Source of the DNA: Gemmiger sp. An194
GTDB lineage: Bacteria; Bacillota; Clostridia; Oscillospirales; Ruminococcaceae
Direction of reading: 5' to 3'
Assembly: GCF_002160145.1 (NCBI RefSeq)
Contig: NZ_NFKA01000001.1
Coordinates: forward strand, 1 to 64,000
Length of the DNA stretch: 64,000 nucleotides
Numbering within the stretch: the stretch's first letter is position 1; every line of letters begins with the position of its first letter. The notes beneath the pieces are model-generated. The model was not told the origin of the DNA. It saw nothing but the letters and a program-made list of their open reading frames with translations, and did no database searches. Below, one piece after another: positions 44,106 through 52,837 of this stretch. The position numbers and the translations under genes are program-made.

Positions 44106-44807
44106 GTGAAGAACAAACAGCAGGCCGTGGTGCAGAGCAGTGAGGCGCTTCGTGTGGGCCTTCTGCTGGCGCTGGCAGGCGGTTTTCTGGATGCATATAC
44201 CTATCTGGGGCGGGGGCATGTGTTTGCCAACGCCCAGACGGGCAATATCGTGATGCTTGGGGTGGACGTGGCCCGGGGCGACTGGGCCGGTGCGGGGCAC
44301 TACCTGCTGCCCATCCTGGCCTTTGTGGCAGGTGTGCTGCTGGCGGAATGGATCAGGGCGCGGGGCAAAGCAAGCCCCGGCGGACGGCTCCACTGGCGGC
44401 AGTGGGTGCTGCTGATCGAGCTGGCAGTGCTGGCGGCGGTGGGCTTTCTGCCCGCGGCCGAGGGCTGGAACGATCTGGCCAACGTGTGCGTGTCCTTTGT
44501 GTGCTCGCTGCAGGTGGAGTCCTTCCGCAAGGTGCACGGCAGGGCCTACGCCACCACCATGTGCACCGGTAATCTGCGCAGCGGCACCGAGCTGCTGGTG
44601 CAGTACCGCCGCACCGGCGACAGGACCCTGCTGGCCCACATGTGCAACTACTACGGGGTCATTCTGGCCTTTGTGGTGGGCGCGGGAATCAGCGCACTGG
44701 TCTGCGAGCCGCTGGGCACCGGGGCCATCTGGCTGGCATGCCTGGTGCTGGCCGTGGTGCTGGGTATGCTGTTTTCCAGCGAGTGGGAGACCAGCGGCCC
44801 GGTGTGA
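44106..44807 (+). CDS. YoaK family (DUF1275) membrane protein
   Basis: A 233-residue protein with about six hydrophobic helices. GGFLDAYTYLGRGHVFANAQTG (within residues 23-46) is the DUF1275 signature, and FRKVHGRAYATTMCTGNLRS is the corresponding second-half segment. Members are often annotated YoaK; the function is unknown. The GTG at 44106 is chosen because GGGAGG lies about nine bases upstream and the promoter leaves no room for the earlier ATG. It is monocistronic. Confidence 0.83.
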   Translation: MKNKQQAVVQSSEALRVGLLLALAGGFLDAYTYLGRGHVFANAQTGNIVMLGVDVARGDWAGAGHYLLPILAFVAGVLLAEWIRARGKASPGGRLHWRQWVLLIELAVLAAVGFLPAAEGWNDLANVCVSFVCSLQVESFRKVHGRAYATTMCTGNLRSGTELLVQYRRTGDRTLLAHMCNYYGVILAFVVGAGISALVCEPLGTGAIWLACLVLAVVLGMLFSSEWETSGPV

Positions 44808-44830
44808 CCATCCATCCAACAAAAGCAACA

Positions 44831-44865
44831 AAAAAGTTCCGTGTGCGCTGCACACGGAACTTTTT
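44831..44865. terminator. Bidirectional terminator
   Basis: An 11-bp stem (GTTCCGTGTGC with its complement) around GCT is flanked by A5 and T5, between convergent genes. Confidence 0.92.
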
Positions 44866-44870
44866 GCTTT

Positions 44871-45605
44871 TTATTGCTCGCTGTCCTGGGGATCGCTGTT
44901 TTTCCAGTCCATTCGCTTTTTGGTGCCGGCCGCTTTTTTGCGGGCGGCTGCGGCGCGCAGCTCCTCCAGCTTTTTCTGCTGGCGGGCGGCGTCCTCGTCC
45001 AGGCGGCGGGCCCGGCTGGCCTGCTTTTCCTGGGCGGCTTCCTGCAGCTTGCGGGCCTTTTCCGCGGCCTTTTCCTCCGCGGTTTTGGCCCGGCTTCGGG
45101 CGGAAGCGGTGCGGGCGGGCTTTGCGGCCGGGCGCTGAGTGCTTTCCGGCGCGGCGGTCCACTGCTCCGCGGGCTGTTTGGCCTCCGGCTTTGCCGGTTC
45201 CTCGGGCTGCGGGGCCTCTTCGGGCTGCGGCGGAATGAACACCGTGGCTTCCGGCCCGTTGGCGGGCTCAGGCTCCGAAACCGGTTCCGGCTCGAGCACG
45301 GCCTCCGGCTCCGGCTCACTCTCGGCGGCTGCCTCGGGCTTGCCTTCCGGTTCAGCGGGCTCCGGCTCCGCCTGAGGCGGCTGGGGCAGTGCGTCCAGCA
45401 CCCGCTGCTTGCGCTGCATGTGGTGGAACCACAGGTTCGAGAAGAACAGATACCACACCGCCGCCAGCAGCAGGATCAGGCAGGTCATGGTGATCCGGTT
45501 CACCGCCGGACCAAAAAATGTGCCCTGATGGAACACCCAGAAGGCCGCGCCGATCGCGCCGGTCAGCAGAAGGCTGAGCAGCAGCGAACGAATGAATTGT
45601 TTCAC
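44871..45605 (-). CDS. Membrane protein with Pro/Glu-rich linker and basic coiled coil, unknown function
   Basis: A 244-residue protein. Two hydrophobic helices (about residues 6-28 and 38-56) are followed by a long Pro/Glu/Ala-rich stretch (about 72-160) and a Lys/Arg/Ala/Glu-rich coiled coil (about 165-230). I do not recognise a family. The start is GTG at 45605, because GAGGTG lies six bases before it; the earlier GTG overlaps that site. It is the last gene of the tsaE-tsaB-rpiB-upp operon, 40 bases after upp, and ends at a terminator. Confidence 0.65.
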   Translation of the reverse strand: MKQFIRSLLLSLLLTGAIGAAFWVFHQGTFFGPAVNRITMTCLILLLAAVWYLFFSNLWFHHMQRKQRVLDALPQPPQAEPEPAEPEGKPEAAAESEPEPEAVLEPEPVSEPEPANGPEATVFIPPQPEEAPQPEEPAKPEAKQPAEQWTAAPESTQRPAAKPARTASARSRAKTAEEKAAEKARKLQEAAQEKQASRARRLDEDAARQQKKLEELRAAAARKKAAGTKKRMDWKNSDPQDSEQ

Positions 45606-45645
45606 AAGGCACACCTCGTTTCCGTTTTGGCTTTATAAGGGGAGC

Positions 45646-46278
45646 TTACTTGGTGCCGAAGATGCGGTCACCGGCATCGCCCAGACCGGGGATGATGTAG
45701 CCGTTCTCGTTCAGCTTCTCATCCAGAGCAGCCACGTAGATGTCCACATCGGGATGGACGCTGTGCAGGCGCTCCAGGCCTTCGGGAGCGGCGATGATGG
45801 CCAGGAACTTGATGCTCTTGGCGCCGCGCTTCTTGATCTGGGTGATGGCATCCACAGCGCTGCCGCCGGTGGCCAGCATGGGGTCCAGAACCATTACATC
45901 ACGCTCGGCAATGTCGCTGGGCAGCTTGCAGTAGTATTCCACAGGCTCCAGAGTCTCCTCGTTGCGGTACAGGCCGATGTGACCAACCTTGGCAGCGGGC
46001 AGCAGGGTCAGCATGCCGTCCACCATGCCCAGGCCGGCGCGCAGGATGGGCACCAGAGCCAGCTTGCGGCCGCTCAGCACGCGGGTTTTGGCGATGGCCA
46101 CAGGGGTCTCGATCTCCACCTCTTCGGTGGGCAGGTCACGGGTGGCCTCGTAGCACAGCAGCATGGCCAGCTCGCTGACCAGCTCCTTGAACTCCTTGGT
46201 GCCGGTGTACTTGTCGCGCAGGTGGCTTACCTTGTGCTGTACCAGGGGATGGTCCAGGATCATGGGATTCTTACTCAT
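45646..46278 (-). CDS. upp: Uracil phosphoribosyltransferase
   Basis: A 210-residue enzyme that makes UMP from uracil and PRPP in pyrimidine salvage. The PRPP-binding motif [14 protein letters not shown] is present, as are [14 protein letters not shown] and the uracil-binding C-terminal end [21 protein letters not shown] at 46278 has AAGGAG at good distance; the frame upstream is not homologous. It lies 54 bases after rpiB. Codon choice suggests high expression. Confidence 0.97.
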   Translation of the reverse strand: MSKNPMILDHPLVQHKVSHLRDKYTGTKEFKELVSELAMLLCYEATRDLPTEEVEIETPVAIAKTRVLSGRKLALVPILRAGLGMVDGMLTLLPAAKVGHIGLYRNEETLEPVEYYCKLPSDIAERDVMVLDPMLATGGSAVDAITQIKKRGAKSIKFLAIIAAPEGLERLHSVHPDVDIYVAALDEKLNENGYIIPGLGDAGDRIFGTK

Positions 46279-46332
46279 AATTAACCGCTCCTTATGTTGT
46301 GAGTTGTGTATGAAAACTTCCTTAAAACGCAA

Positions 46333-46779
46333 TTATTGCTCTTCCAGAGCCATCACCTTGTCGATGCGGCGCTGATGCCGGCCACCCTCGAAGGGAGTGT
46401 TTAGGAACAGGTCCACCAGATACACGCCCAGGCCGGGGCCCACCACGCGGCCGCCCATGCACAGGGCGTTGGCGTCGTTGTGGCGGCGGGTGTATTCCGC
46501 GCTGAAGGCGTCGCTGCAGCAGCAGGCGCGGATGCCGCGGACCTTGTTGGCGCTCATGCTGATGCCCACACCGGTGCCGCAGAACAGCAGCGCCTTGTCG
46601 CATTCACCGGCCACCACGGCCCGGCAGGCGGCTTCGGCCATGTCCGGGTAATCGCAGGCCTCGCCGGTGTAGCTGCCAAAGTCCTTGTAGGCAACGCCGA
46701 TCTCGTCCAGATGCTTGCGGATGGCTTCCTTCAGTTCGTAGCCGCCATGGTCGGCGGCAAGGGCAACGGGTTTGCTCAT
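46333..46779 (-). CDS. rpiB: Ribose-5-phosphate isomerase B
   Basis: A 148-residue isomerase interconverting ribose 5-phosphate and ribulose 5-phosphate. AADHGGYELK at the N-terminus (D10, H11), FCGTGVGISMSANK (catalytic C67) and RRHNDANALCMGGR are typical. The ATG overlaps the tsaB stop by four bases (ATGA), and AAAGGAG is inside the end of tsaB, so it is translated from the same message. Confidence 0.95.
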   Translation of the reverse strand: MSKPVALAADHGGYELKEAIRKHLDEIGVAYKDFGSYTGEACDYPDMAEAACRAVVAGECDKALLFCGTGVGISMSANKVRGIRACCCSDAFSAEYTRRHNDANALCMGGRVVGPGLGVYLVDLFLNTPFEGGRHQRRIDKVMALEEQ

Positions 46780-47480
46780 TGCATCGATTCTCCTTTGATA
46801 CGGGCCTGGCGTTCCCGTTCCGCCTGGCTCAGCCGCAGATAGCTGGGCAGCAGCCGGGCAGGGGGCACGCAGAGGCCCTTTTGATTCATTTCCATTGCCG
46901 CGAGGCAGACCGCGCTTGCCCGGGGCCGCTGCAGGGCGGGCGGGCAGGGCAGAACCCCCGGCAAAGAGCCGTACCTATTATAGCACAGTGCAGCCCCGTC
47001 ACCAACAAAAAACACCGGTTTTTTGCAATTTTGCAAAAATTCAGACATATCCTCCAGCTCGGCGGCAGTGTCCGGCACCAGGCGGGCGTGCCCGGGTGCC
47101 AGATCAAAGGCTGCCCAGTACACCTGACCGCGGCGGGCGTCCAGCGCGCTGACCACGGTGCCCTCGCCCACAAAGCTGTGGGCAAGCGCCTCCAGGGTGG
47201 AGACCGGTGCACACAGCGCGCCGGTGCAGAAGGCCAGGCCCTTCACCGCCGCAAGGCCGATGCGCAGGCCGGTGAAGCTGCCCGGCCCGGCACACACGCC
47301 CCACAGGTTCACATCCGCGGGGGTCAGGCCGGTGGCCTGGAAGGCCTGATCCACCAGCGGCATCAGGGTCTCGCTGTGGGTGAGGCCCGCGTCCTGGTAG
47401 CACTCGTACAAAAGCTGCTCGTCCCGCATCAGGGCCACGCTCACGGTGCGGCCCGCGGTATCCATACCAAAGGTGATCAC
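46776..47480 (-). CDS. tsaB: tRNA threonylcarbamoyladenosine biosynthesis protein TsaB
   Basis: A 234-residue ASKHA-fold protein, partner of TsaD in t6A37 synthesis. FGMDTAGRTVSVAL at the N-terminus, HSETLMPLVDQ, and CAGPGSFTGLRIGLAAVKGLA are diagnostic. The start is GTG (47480), overlapping the tsaE stop by four bases (GTGA). The upstream in-frame stretch is read-through of the tsaE frame region and is ignored. Clustering with tsaE is widespread in bacteria. Confidence 0.93.
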   Translation of the reverse strand: MITFGMDTAGRTVSVALMRDEQLLYECYQDAGLTHSETLMPLVDQAFQATGLTPADVNLWGVCAGPGSFTGLRIGLAAVKGLAFCTGALCAPVSTLEALAHSFVGEGTVVSALDARRGQVYWAAFDLAPGHARLVPDTAAELEDMSEFLQNCKKPVFFVGDGAALCYNRYGSLPGVLPCPPALQRPRASAVCLAAMEMNQKGLCVPPARLLPSYLRLSQAERERQARIKGESMQ

Positions 47481-47902
47481 AGGCTCACCCCCTCGATGGT
47501 AATGCAGCGGCTCTCGGGGCCGGTGACCTGGATGTCCACCGTCACCGGGTGCTCCAGCGCCAGCAGTGCGGCGAAGTTCTCGCTCCACTCGGCGGCCACC
47601 ACCGCGCCCTGGTCCAGATAATCATAGAAGCCGGCGGCGTTCAGGTCCTCCTCGGTGGAGATGCGGTACAGATCGAAATGGGCCAGCGGCCGGGGACCCC
47701 GGTAGTAGTTCACGATGGCAAAGGTGGGGCTGCTCACCGGGTCGGTGCAGCCAAGGCCTTTGGCAAGCCCCTCGGTGAAGGCGGTCTTGCCCGCGCCCAG
47801 CCCGCCGGTGAAGCACACCAGACTGCCGGGGGCAAGGCGGCCGGCCAGCCGCTCGCCCAGAGCCACGGTCTCGGCGCGGCTGGCGGTATTGAAAATGGCC
47901 AT
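47477..47902 (-). CDS. tsaE: tRNA threonylcarbamoyladenosine biosynthesis ATPase TsaE
   Basis: A 141-residue P-loop protein. Walker A is GGLGAGKTAF (about residues 31-40), and SSPTFAIVNYYRG plus HFDLYRI follow as in the family. TsaE binds the TsaB-TsaD complex and uses ATP for cycling in t6A formation. ATG at 47902 has AAGGAG ten bases upstream. It is the first gene of a five-gene operon (tsaE, tsaB, rpiB, upp, unknown membrane protein), with a promoter at 48029-48057. Confidence 0.93.
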   Translation of the reverse strand: MAIFNTASRAETVALGERLAGRLAPGSLVCFTGGLGAGKTAFTEGLAKGLGCTDPVSSPTFAIVNYYRGPRPLAHFDLYRISTEEDLNAAGFYDYLDQGAVVAAEWSENFAALLALEHPVTVDIQVTGPESRCITIEGVSL

Positions 47903-48013
47903 GAAACAGATACTCCTTAAACGATGGGATGCCGGCCGCGGCAAAAAAGAAGGCCCCGGCCGTGAAATAAAACGGGATGCAGCCTCGTTTTCATAAAAGA
48001 AACACAAGAAACA

Positions 48014-48057
48014 AGCATACTTATAATAAGTATACTCAATTGCCCCCGAAAGTTCAA
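48014..48057 (-). promoter_or_regulatory. tsaE operon promoter with overlapping dyad
   Basis: On the minus strand: TTGAAC (48052-48057), 17 bases and TATACT (48029-48034). A dyad AGCATACTTA (48014-48023) / TAAGTATACT (48027-48036) covers the -10 and the start region, with nine of ten pairs matching. Confidence 0.65.
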
Positions 48058-48078
48058 CACAAAGCGGCGGGGAAATGA

Positions 48079-48107
48079 TTGTCAGCCGCCTTCAACTGGG
48101 CTATAAT
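48079..48107 (+). promoter_or_regulatory. rodA: Promoter of rodA
   Basis: TTGTCA (48079-48084), 17 bases and TATAAT (48102-48107). It starts 21 bases from the tsaE operon -35 box on the other strand. Confidence 0.75.
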
Positions 48108-48177
48108 AAAAAGCAACCCCCTGCCCCGGCTGTAAAGGGCTGCGGGCGGCTGGGGCAAACACAAAAGGAGCCGTGGA

Positions 48178-49368
48178 ATGTTCAAGATCATCCGTCAATA
48201 TGTAAAAGCCACCGATTGGTTTTATCTTTTGCTGTGCGTGTGCTGTTCCATCCTCAGCGTGATCACCCTCATCAGCATCGGCATGGACAACGGCGGCTTC
48301 GCCGTGGATCAGTTCACCGGCAAGATCACCGGCCTGGGCAACTACCGGGACGTGCTGATCCAGGCGGTGGCCAGCCTGCTGGGGATAAGCTGTGCGGTGG
48401 TGCTTTCCTGCATCGACTACCGGGGTCTGGCCAAGATCTGGCCGGTGCATGTATCCATCACCTGGGGTCTGGTGCTGCTCACCCTGACCCATCTGACCAT
48501 CGGACCGGTCACCCTGGGCAAAAACCCGGGCGGCACCGATAACTACAGCTGGATCGTGCTGGGACCGCTGAGTCTGCAGCCCACCGAGCTGGCCAAGATC
48601 AGCTTCATCCTCACCTTCGCCATGCATCTGGACAATGTGCGCGAGCGCATCAACGAGCCCAAGGTGCTGGCCAAGCTGCTTTTGCACATTCTGGTGCCGG
48701 TGGGCATCATCCACATCCAGGGCGACGACGGCACCGGCATCGTGTTCGCCACCATCGGCTGTATGATGCTGTTCGCGGCGGGCCTTTCCTGGAAATATAT
48801 CCTCAGCGCCATTGCGCTGGGCTCGGCGGGTCTGGCGGCAGTGCTGAACTTCTTCCCGGATAAGCTCAAGGGCTATCAGGTGGACCGGATCATGGCGTTG
48901 TGGTTCTACCCGGACGACCCCAAGTACCGGGACATCATGCAGCAGCAGAAGGGCGGCCGTGTCTCCATCGGCTCGGGTCAGATCTTCGGCAACGGCTTTT
49001 TCCACGATGGCCACGCCTATGTGATCAACGCCCAGGATGACTTCATCTTCAGTTACCTGGCCCAGTGTGTGGGTTTTGTGGGCTGTATCGTGGTGCTGGC
49101 GCTGCTGTTCGGCATCGCCATCCGCACCCTCACCACCGGCCTGCGCAGCGAGGACCACATCGGCACCTACATCTGCGTGGGCGTGTTCGCCACCATGGCC
49201 TGGCAGATCATCATCAATCTGGGCATGAACACCATGCTGCTGCCGGTGATCGGCGTTACGCTGCCCTTCTTCTCGGCGGGCGGCAGCAGCGTGCTGATGA
49301 TGTATCTGTGTGTGGGTCTGGTCACCAGCGTTTACATGCACAACAAAAAACGCCTGTTCAGCGATTGA
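48178..49368 (+). CDS. rodA: Peptidoglycan glycosyltransferase RodA/FtsW family (SEDS)
   Basis: A 396-residue SEDS protein with about ten helices. GGTDNYSWIVLGPLSLQPTE (near residues 121-140) contains the conserved loop before the catalytic region, and LPFFSAGGSSVLMMYLCVGL is the late signature shared by RodA, FtsW and SpoVE. SEDS proteins polymerise lipid II into glycan strands together with class B penicillin-binding proteins. RodA is preferred over FtsW because no division genes adjoin, though this is a weak argument. AAAGGAG precedes ATG. Monocistronic. Confidence 0.87.
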   Translation: MFKIIRQYVKATDWFYLLLCVCCSILSVITLISIGMDNGGFAVDQFTGKITGLGNYRDVLIQAVASLLGISCAVVLSCIDYRGLAKIWPVHVSITWGLVLLTLTHLTIGPVTLGKNPGGTDNYSWIVLGPLSLQPTELAKISFILTFAMHLDNVRERINEPKVLAKLLLHILVPVGIIHIQGDDGTGIVFATIGCMMLFAAGLSWKYILSAIALGSAGLAAVLNFFPDKLKGYQVDRIMALWFYPDDPKYRDIMQQQKGGRVSIGSGQIFGNGFFHDGHAYVINAQDDFIFSYLAQCVGFVGCIVVLALLFGIAIRTLTTGLRSEDHIGTYICVGVFATMAWQIIINLGMNTMLLPVIGVTLPFFSAGGSSVLMMYLCVGLVTSVYMHNKKRLFSD

Positions 49369-49387
49369 GCCGGACAGCTTGAAAAAC

Positions 49388-49436
49388 AAAAACCGCCCGC
49401 TGTGTGCAGCCAAAGCACACGGCGGGCGGCTTTTTT
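49388..49436. terminator. Bidirectional terminator
   Basis: A 16-base stem with one G-T/A-C irregularity (49391-49406 with 49415-49430) is followed by TTTTTT, between convergent rodA and LysR genes. Confidence 0.9.
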
Positions 49437-49441
49437 CTGTG

Positions 49442-50347
49442 TCATTCCAGAGACTGCGGGGCGCGGTAGAACTCCCGCACAAAGCTGCAAAAGCGCAGGC
49501 TGTCGGCACTGGCGTGGCGCGGCAGCAGCAGATAAAGATTCCGCTCGGCGCTGCCGGACGGCAGAGGAAAGGCCAGCAGCCGTTTTTCCGCCACGAAATC
49601 CCGCACCGCCTTTTCCGACACGATGGACACCCCCAGCCCGCCGGATACCAGATTTTTGATGGATTCCTGGTCATTCACTCGGGCGGTGACCCGCAGTTCG
49701 TTTTCCCGCAGGCCCATCTGGGCCAGGAACCGGTCGGCGCTTTTCTGACTGCCGCTGCCCGTTTCCCGCAGGATGATAGGCTCGCGCAGCAGCTCGGGCA
49801 GCGCCTGCTCGCCCTGGCTTTGCAGGGCCAGAAAGCGGCGGCTCACCGGGGTGATGAGCACCATCCGGTCCCGGAAAAAGGGCTCGCAGCGGATGGTCTC
49901 GTCCTGACAGGGCATGCCGCTCATGCCCACGTCGAATAAGCCGCCCGCCACCCCCTCGATCACCTGGCGGCTATCGCTCTGATGCACCACGAAGTAGCTG
50001 CCCGGGTTCTGTTTGCCGTAGAGGGGCAGCACCTCCGGCAGGATGTAGGCCGAGGGGATGGTGGAGGCCCCCAGCTGGATGATGTGCTGGTCGCTCTGCC
50101 GCCAGCGCTGCAACAGATTGTCCTGTAATTCCAGCATCCGGCAGGCGCATTCGTACAGCTCCTGACCCCGGGGCGTGACCTGTAAATTTTTGGTGTCCCG
50201 CAGAAGGAGCTGGGTGTTCAGCTCCTCCTCCAGCGCTCGGATGTGGGTGCTGATGGTGGGCTGGGAAAGATAGGTGTTCTCCGCCGCCCGGGTGAAGCTG
50301 CCGTAGCGCACCACCGCCGCGAAGGAGCGCAGCTGCTTAATCTCCAT
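49442..50347 (-). CDS. LysR family regulator, probably selenium-metabolism associated
   Basis: A 301-residue LysR protein. The HTH is at residues 3-60 (SFTRAAENTYLSQPTISTHI), followed by a CysB-like effector domain (about 90-290) with IILRETGSGSQKSADRF. It starts inside the end of the PLP lyase gene (11-base overlap) and belongs to a divergent unit with yedE, tusA-like, DUF3343 and selD. A named subgroup of LysR regulators travels with exactly these genes. Likely targets are the repeats at 51571-51651. The effector is unknown; sulfur or selenium compounds are candidates. Confidence 0.85.
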   Translation of the reverse strand: MEIKQLRSFAAVVRYGSFTRAAENTYLSQPTISTHIRALEEELNTQLLLRDTKNLQVTPRGQELYECACRMLELQDNLLQRWRQSDQHIIQLGASTIPSAYILPEVLPLYGKQNPGSYFVVHQSDSRQVIEGVAGGLFDVGMSGMPCQDETIRCEPFFRDRMVLITPVSRRFLALQSQGEQALPELLREPIILRETGSGSQKSADRFLAQMGLRENELRVTARVNDQESIKNLVSGGLGVSIVSEKAVRDFVAEKRLLAFPLPSGSAERNLYLLLPRHASADSLRFCSFVREFYRAPQSLE

Positions 50348-51500
50348 GCAGAATCACCTCCAGCGCGGCCAGGGCCGCGTCCACGTCCGCCTCGGTATTG
50401 AAGGCCCCGAAGGAAAACCGGATGGCGCCCTCCGGCCAGGTGCCCAGGCTCTTGTGGGCCGAGGGGGCACAGTGCAGCCCCACCCGGGTCTGGATGCCGA
50501 ACTCGCTGTCCAGCCGGTAGGCCACCTGGGCCATCTCCCGGCCCGGTGTCTGGAGTGCCACCACGCCGGTGCGGCCCTTCAGATTTCGCTTGCCCGCCAG
50601 CCGCACAAGGCCTGCGGTCTCCAGCGGGGCAAGCCCCTGCAGAAACCGGCCAGTGAGGGCCAGCTCGTGGGCCAGCACCGCACCCTCCGGCTGCTCACTC
50701 AGCCACAGCAGCCCCTGCCGCAGGCCCAGAATGCCCGGCAGATTCAGGGTGCCCGGCTCGAACCGGTCCGGCAGAAAGGCGGGGATCTCCTCGGTGTGGC
50801 TCAGGCTGCCGGTGCCGCCGCTGAGCAGCGGGTCCAGCTCCTGTTCCAGCCCCTCGGCCAGCACCAGCCCGCCGGTGCCCTGGGGTCCCAGCAGCCCCTT
50901 GTGGCCGGTGAAGGCCACCGCGTCGATGAAGTCCTCCGTCATGGAGAGGGGCAGCACTCCGGCGGTCTGGGCGGCGTCCACGAAAAAGCGCAGGCCCCGG
51001 CGGCGGCAGATCTCGCCCACCTGCCGGATCGGCATCACGGTGCCGCACACGTTGCTGGCGTGGGTCAGGATCACCGTCCGGGTGTTGGGGCGGATCAGTC
51101 CCTCCAGCTGCTCGATGCAGAGCGAGCCGTCCGCCTGGCAGGGAATGCGGGAAAACTCCACCCCGTGGGCGGCCATCTGTACCAGCGGGCGCATCACCGC
51201 GTTGTGCTCCATAGCCGAGACCAGCACATGGTCCCCCGGGTGCAGAAAGCCCTTGATGAGCAGGTTCAGGCTCTCGGTCACGTTTTTGGTGAAGATCACG
51301 TTTTTGCAGTCCGGTCCGTCGAACAAGTCGCACAGCAGCTGGCGGGTGTCGAATACCTGCTCCTCGGTGTCGTAGGCGGTCTGGTAGCCGCCCCGGTTGA
51401 TGTTGCAGCCCCCCTGGGTCATAAACTCGAACACCGCCCGGGCCACCTGAGGCGGCTTGGGAAAGCTGGTGGCGGCATTGTCCAGATAAATGCGCGGCAT
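50337..51500 (-). CDS. PLP-dependent cysteine desulfurase/selenocysteine lyase family protein
   Basis: A 387-residue class V aminotransferase-fold enzyme of the small branch linked to orphan SelD clusters. YLDNAATSFPKP opens the chain; H99, D175 and the PLP lysine K201 (TGHKGLLGPQG) are present; C344 in VGLHCAPSAHKS is the likely catalytic Cys. Such enzymes take S or Se from Cys or Sec. ATG at 51500 is chosen because GGAGG lies eight bases upstream; the ATG at 51515 overlaps that site. Its promoter diverges from the yedE promoter. Confidence 0.87.
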   Translation of the reverse strand: MPRIYLDNAATSFPKPPQVARAVFEFMTQGGCNINRGGYQTAYDTEEQVFDTRQLLCDLFDGPDCKNVIFTKNVTESLNLLIKGFLHPGDHVLVSAMEHNAVMRPLVQMAAHGVEFSRIPCQADGSLCIEQLEGLIRPNTRTVILTHASNVCGTVMPIRQVGEICRRRGLRFFVDAAQTAGVLPLSMTEDFIDAVAFTGHKGLLGPQGTGGLVLAEGLEQELDPLLSGGTGSLSHTEEIPAFLPDRFEPGTLNLPGILGLRQGLLWLSEQPEGAVLAHELALTGRFLQGLAPLETAGLVRLAGKRNLKGRTGVVALQTPGREMAQVAYRLDSEFGIQTRVGLHCAPSAHKSLGTWPEGAIRFSFGAFNTEADVDAALAALEVILHGD

Positions 51501-51535
51501 GGTCGCATCCTCCATTCGATCTGTGGTTTGCTTTC

Positions 51536-51564
51536 AGCATATCACAGGTGAGGGCAGTCTACAA
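51536..51564 (-). promoter_or_regulatory. Promoter of the PLP lyase-lysR unit
   Basis: On the minus strand: TTGTAG (51559-51564), 17 bases and TATGCT (51536-51541) preceded by TGa. The nine-base element TGATATGCT is identical to that of the xdhC promoter. Confidence 0.6.
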
Positions 51565-51570
51565 TTGTTT

Positions 51571-51651
51571 TATTGGAAAAGCAGATAAATCTATTTAATA
51601 GATTAATAGATTCTATTGGAAAACGAAAGTAATACTATCTATAATTGGAAA
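51571..51651. promoter_or_regulatory. Control region with three TATTGGAAAA-type repeats and nested palindromes
   Basis: TATTGGAAAA occurs at 51571-51580 and 51614-51623, and TAATTGGAAA at 51642-51651. Between them lie the palindromes AATCTAT-TTA-ATAGATT (51588-51604) and AATAG-ATT-CTATT (51605-51617). The region is far more AT-rich than its surroundings and sits between divergent lyase and yedE genes, as expected for LysR binding sites. Confidence 0.6.
51616..51645 (+). promoter_or_regulatory. Promoter of yedE-selD operon
   Basis: TTGGAA (51616-51621), an 18-base spacer, and TATAAT (51640-51645). The -35 box lies in repeat 2, and the -10 box overlaps repeat 3. Confidence 0.62.
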
Positions 51652-51737
51652 CAGGAGAACCCCAAAGAAAATCCCGCGGCCTTCCGGGCGTGAAGGGAGC
51701 GGGGGCTCAAACTACAAAAAGTGAGGGATCGTTTGGT

Positions 51738-52823
51738 ATGGACTTGAAAAAAGAAAAGATCACAATTGTGATCGCGGGTCTGATCATCGGCGTCATTGCG
51801 GCGGCGCTGGTATTCTTCGGCAACCCGGTGAACATGGGCTTCTGCATCGCCTGTTTCCTGCGTGACACCGCGGGCGCGCTGGGCCTGCATCGGGCGGGCG
51901 CGGTGCAGTACATCCGGCCCGAGATCATCGGCCTGGTGCTGGGCAGCTTTGCCATGGCGCTGGCCAAGAAGGAATTCTCTGCCCGTGGCGGCAGCGCTCC
52001 GCTGACCCGCTTCGTGCTGGGTTTCTTTGTGATGATCGGCTGTCTGATGTTCCTGGGCTGCCCCTTCCGCATGATCCTGCGTCTGGCGGGCGGCGATCTG
52101 AACGCGCTGCTGGGTCTGGCCGGTTTCGTGGCGGGCATCCTGGTGGGCGTTGTGTTCCTGAACCGGGGCTACTCCCTGGGCCGGACCTTTAAGCAGCCGG
52201 TGCTGGAGGGCGCGGCCTTCCCGGCGGTGCAGGTGGTCATGCTGGTGCTGCTGGTGGCGGCTCCCGCCTTCATCTTCTTCTCCGAGGCGGGCGCAGGCCC
52301 GGGCGCGCTGCATGCTCCCATCCTGATCAGCCTGATCGCCGGTCTTGTGGTGGGCGCTCTGGCCCAGCGCACCCGCCTGTGCATGGTGGGCGGCATCCGT
52401 GACATGGCCCTCTTCCGGGAGAGCAAGCTGCTGCTGGGCTTTGTGGCCATCTTCGCCAGCGCCCTGGTCTGCAACCTGATCCTGAGCGCGGTCACCGGCG
52501 AGGCCTACTTCAACCTGGGCTTTGAGGGTCAGCCTGTGGCTCATACCGACGGTGTGTGGAACTTCCTGGGCATGCTGCTGGCGGGCTTCGGCTGCGTGCT
52601 GCTGGGCGGCTGCCCCCTGCGTCAGCTGGTGCTGGCGGGTGAGGGCAATTCCGACAGCGCGGTGGCCGTTCTGGGCCTCATCGCGGGCGCTGCCTTTGCC
52701 CACAACTTCGGTCTGGCCTCCAGCGGCACCGGCAGCACCCCTGCCGGTCAGCTGGCTGTGATCATCGGTATCGTGGTGGTGGCGGTCATCGCCTGCGTGA
52801 ACACCTTCCGCAAGAACGCATAA
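51738..52823 (+). CDS. yedE: YedE family putative selenium transporter
   Basis: A 361-residue membrane protein with about ten helices and two YeeE/YedE repeats. Conserved Cys motifs lie near or in the membrane: NMGFCIACFLRD, GCPFRM, RTRLCMVGG and LGGCPLRQL. Related YeeE proteins import thiosulfate through such Cys residues; YedE of selenium clusters is proposed to import a selenium compound. GAGGGA lies about nine bases before ATG. It is the first gene of yedE-tusA-like-DUF3343-selD. Confidence 0.88.
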   Translation: MDLKKEKITIVIAGLIIGVIAAALVFFGNPVNMGFCIACFLRDTAGALGLHRAGAVQYIRPEIIGLVLGSFAMALAKKEFSARGGSAPLTRFVLGFFVMIGCLMFLGCPFRMILRLAGGDLNALLGLAGFVAGILVGVVFLNRGYSLGRTFKQPVLEGAAFPAVQVVMLVLLVAAPAFIFFSEAGAGPGALHAPILISLIAGLVVGALAQRTRLCMVGGIRDMALFRESKLLLGFVAIFASALVCNLILSAVTGEAYFNLGFEGQPVAHTDGVWNFLGMLLAGFGCVLLGGCPLRQLVLAGEGNSDSAVAVLGLIAGAAFAHNFGLASSGTGSTPAGQLAVIIGIVVVAVIACVNTFRKNA

Positions 52824-52837
52824 GGAGGAAAATAACG

